6,317 bases of DNA from an uncultured Propioniciclava sp. (lineage in GTDB: Bacteria > Actinomycetota > Actinomycetes > Propionibacteriales > Propionibacteriaceae): assembly GCA_937872005.1 (NCBI GenBank), contig CALMPQ010000111.1, forward strand, positions 1-6,317. Reading direction: 5' to 3'. Below the pieces are notes generated by a model that saw only the letters and a list, made by a program, of their open reading frames with translations, searched no databases and had not been told where the DNA came from. A program made the translations under genes and the position numbers. This document shows, one piece after another, positions 5,427 to 6,317 of this stretch (within the stretch, counting starts at the first letter, position 1; each line of letters begins with the position of its first letter).

Positions 5427-6317
5427 GCCCTCGGCGAGGTTGGCCAACACCTCGTCGAGGTCATCGGGCTTCACCAGCACCTCGCGGGGCTTCGACCCCT
5501 CCGACGGCCCGACGACCCCGCGTGTCTCGAGGATGTCCATCAGGCGTCCGGCCTTGGCGAAGCCCACGCGCAGCTTGCGCTGCAGCATCGACGTCGAACC
5601 CAGCTGCAGGTTCACCACCAGCTGGGCCGCCTCCAACACCAGCTCGAGGTCGTCGCCGATGTCCTCGGCGACCTTGGTCGACTCGGCGGGCGTGGCGACG
5701 TCCTCGCGGTACTGCGGCGCGAGCTGCGTCGAGATGTGCTGCACCACCGAGCGGATCTCCCCCTCGGTCACCCACGCACCCTGCACGCGCACCGGCTTGG
5801 ACGCCCCCATCGGCAGGAAGAGTCCGTCACCCTGGCCGACGAGCTTCTCGGCACCGGGCTGGTCCAGGATCACGCGTGAGTCGGTCATCGACGACGTCGC
5901 GAAAGCCAACCGTGACGGCACGTTCGCCTTGATCAGACCCGTCACCACATCGGTCGACGGACGCTGCGTCGCCAGCACCAAGTGGATACCCGCCGCGCGC
6001 GCGAGCTGCGTGATACGGACGATCGAGTCCTCCACATCGCGCGGCGCCACCATCATCAGGTCGGCGAGCTCGTCGACGATCACCAGCAGGTACGGGTAGG
6101 GCGCAAGGACGCGCTCCGAGCCCGGGGGCAGCTTGACCTGCCCCGCGCGCACGGCCTTGTTGAAGTCGTCGACGTGCCGGAACCCGAAGGCGGCCAGGTC
6201 GTCGTAGCGCATGTCCATCTCGCGGGTGACCCACTGCAGCGCCTCGGCGGCCTTCTTGGGGTTGGTGATGATCGGCGTGACCAGGTGCGGAATGCCCTCG
6301 TAGTGGGTGAGCTCCAC
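5424..6317 (-). CDS. ftsK: DNA translocase FtsK, C-terminal part (5' end outside window)
   Basis: C-terminal 297 residues of the septal FtsK/SpoIIIE DNA pump, which moves chromosome ends away from the closing septum and, in species with XerCD, activates dimer resolution. The gene runs off the right edge, and the first codon here, GTG, is an internal valine ([18 protein letters not shown], the usual post-Walker-A segment), not a start. Counting from it, Walker [15 protein letters not shown] is at 76-89 (D82, E83), [20 protein letters not shown] follows at 115-134, then the RVILD and GQGDGLF loops. From about 225 comes the winged-helix gamma domain ([33 protein letters not shown]), which in known FtsK proteins reads KOPS sequences. 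The membrane part, linker and Walker A are not visible. It is the most upstream gene seen of the apparent ftsK-tfoX-like-SDR unit. Confidence 0.97.
   Translation of the reverse strand: MELTHYEGIPHLVTPIITNPKKAAEALQWVTREMDMRYDDLAAFGFRHVDDFNKAVRAGQVKLPPGSERVLAPYPYLLVIVDELADLMMVAPRDVEDSIVRITQLARAAGIHLVLATQRPSTDVVTGLIKANVPSRLAFATSSMTDSRVILDQPGAEKLVGQGDGLFLPMGASKPVRVQGAWVTEGEIRSVVQHISTQLAPQYREDVATPAESTKVAEDIGDDLELVLEAAQLVVNLQLGSTSMLQRKLRVGFAKAGRLMDILETRGVVGPSEGSKPREVLVKPDDLDEVLANLAEG

Noticed and set aside
6315..6317. GTG at the window edge as the start of a 297-residue protein
   Set aside because: It is an internal valine codon of FtsK; the Walker A region that must precede it lies outside the window.

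Overview
The window is GC-rich, with every recognisable gene on the minus strand. The FtsK, SDR, AKR and DUF3224 proteins have the composition and motifs of a high-GC actinomycete. A Nocardioidaceae-type host (Nocardioides or Aeromicrobium relatives) is my best guess, but this rests on protein style and not on a marker gene.

Reading in the direction of transcription (high to low coordinates): (1) The C-terminal 297 residues of the DNA translocase FtsK enter from the right edge. Nine bases later comes a small TfoX N-terminal-domain-like protein, which overlaps a short-chain dehydrogenase (SDR) by four bases (ATGA). These three look like one transcription unit. (2) A 137-base gap follows. It holds a short hairpin at the SDR stop, a perfect 18-bp palindrome of TetR-operator type, and a promoter-like element. 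(3) About 2.85 kb contains two tandem copies, period about 1.45 kb, of a two-gene cassette: a lipoprotein (L) whose 3' end overlaps the start of a secreted six-cysteine protein (B) with a PKD-like C-terminal half. Order is L1-B1-L2-B2. (4) A DUF3224 protein and an aldo/keto reductase with a complete catalytic tetrad follow, each in its own short gap.

The most interesting part is the duplicated L-B cassette. The two copies do not diverge evenly. The start of L (with its promoter and RBS) and the end of B are conserved. A continuous block of about 660 bases, running from the middle of L across the gene junction to the middle of B, has diverged strongly. That pattern suggests either gene conversion of the outer arms or diversification of an inner module. 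Where I counted rows of 60 bases, the inner block is also poorer in GC (about 62-65%) than the flanking genes (about 72-78%). I know no function for either protein. The signal peptides and paired cysteines place both outside the cytoplasmic membrane, and the overlapping start and stop codons suggest they are made together and may act together.

A second pattern concerns expression. Three genes with poor ribosome binding sites (TfoX-like, DUF3224, AKR) each carry TAGGNT exactly six bases before ATG, the geometry of a -10 box for a leaderless mRNA. The four cassette genes instead have strong purine-rich Shine-Dalgarno sequences. No tRNA, rRNA, CRISPR array, transposase or integrase was seen, and no gene-free stretch exceeds 300 bases.
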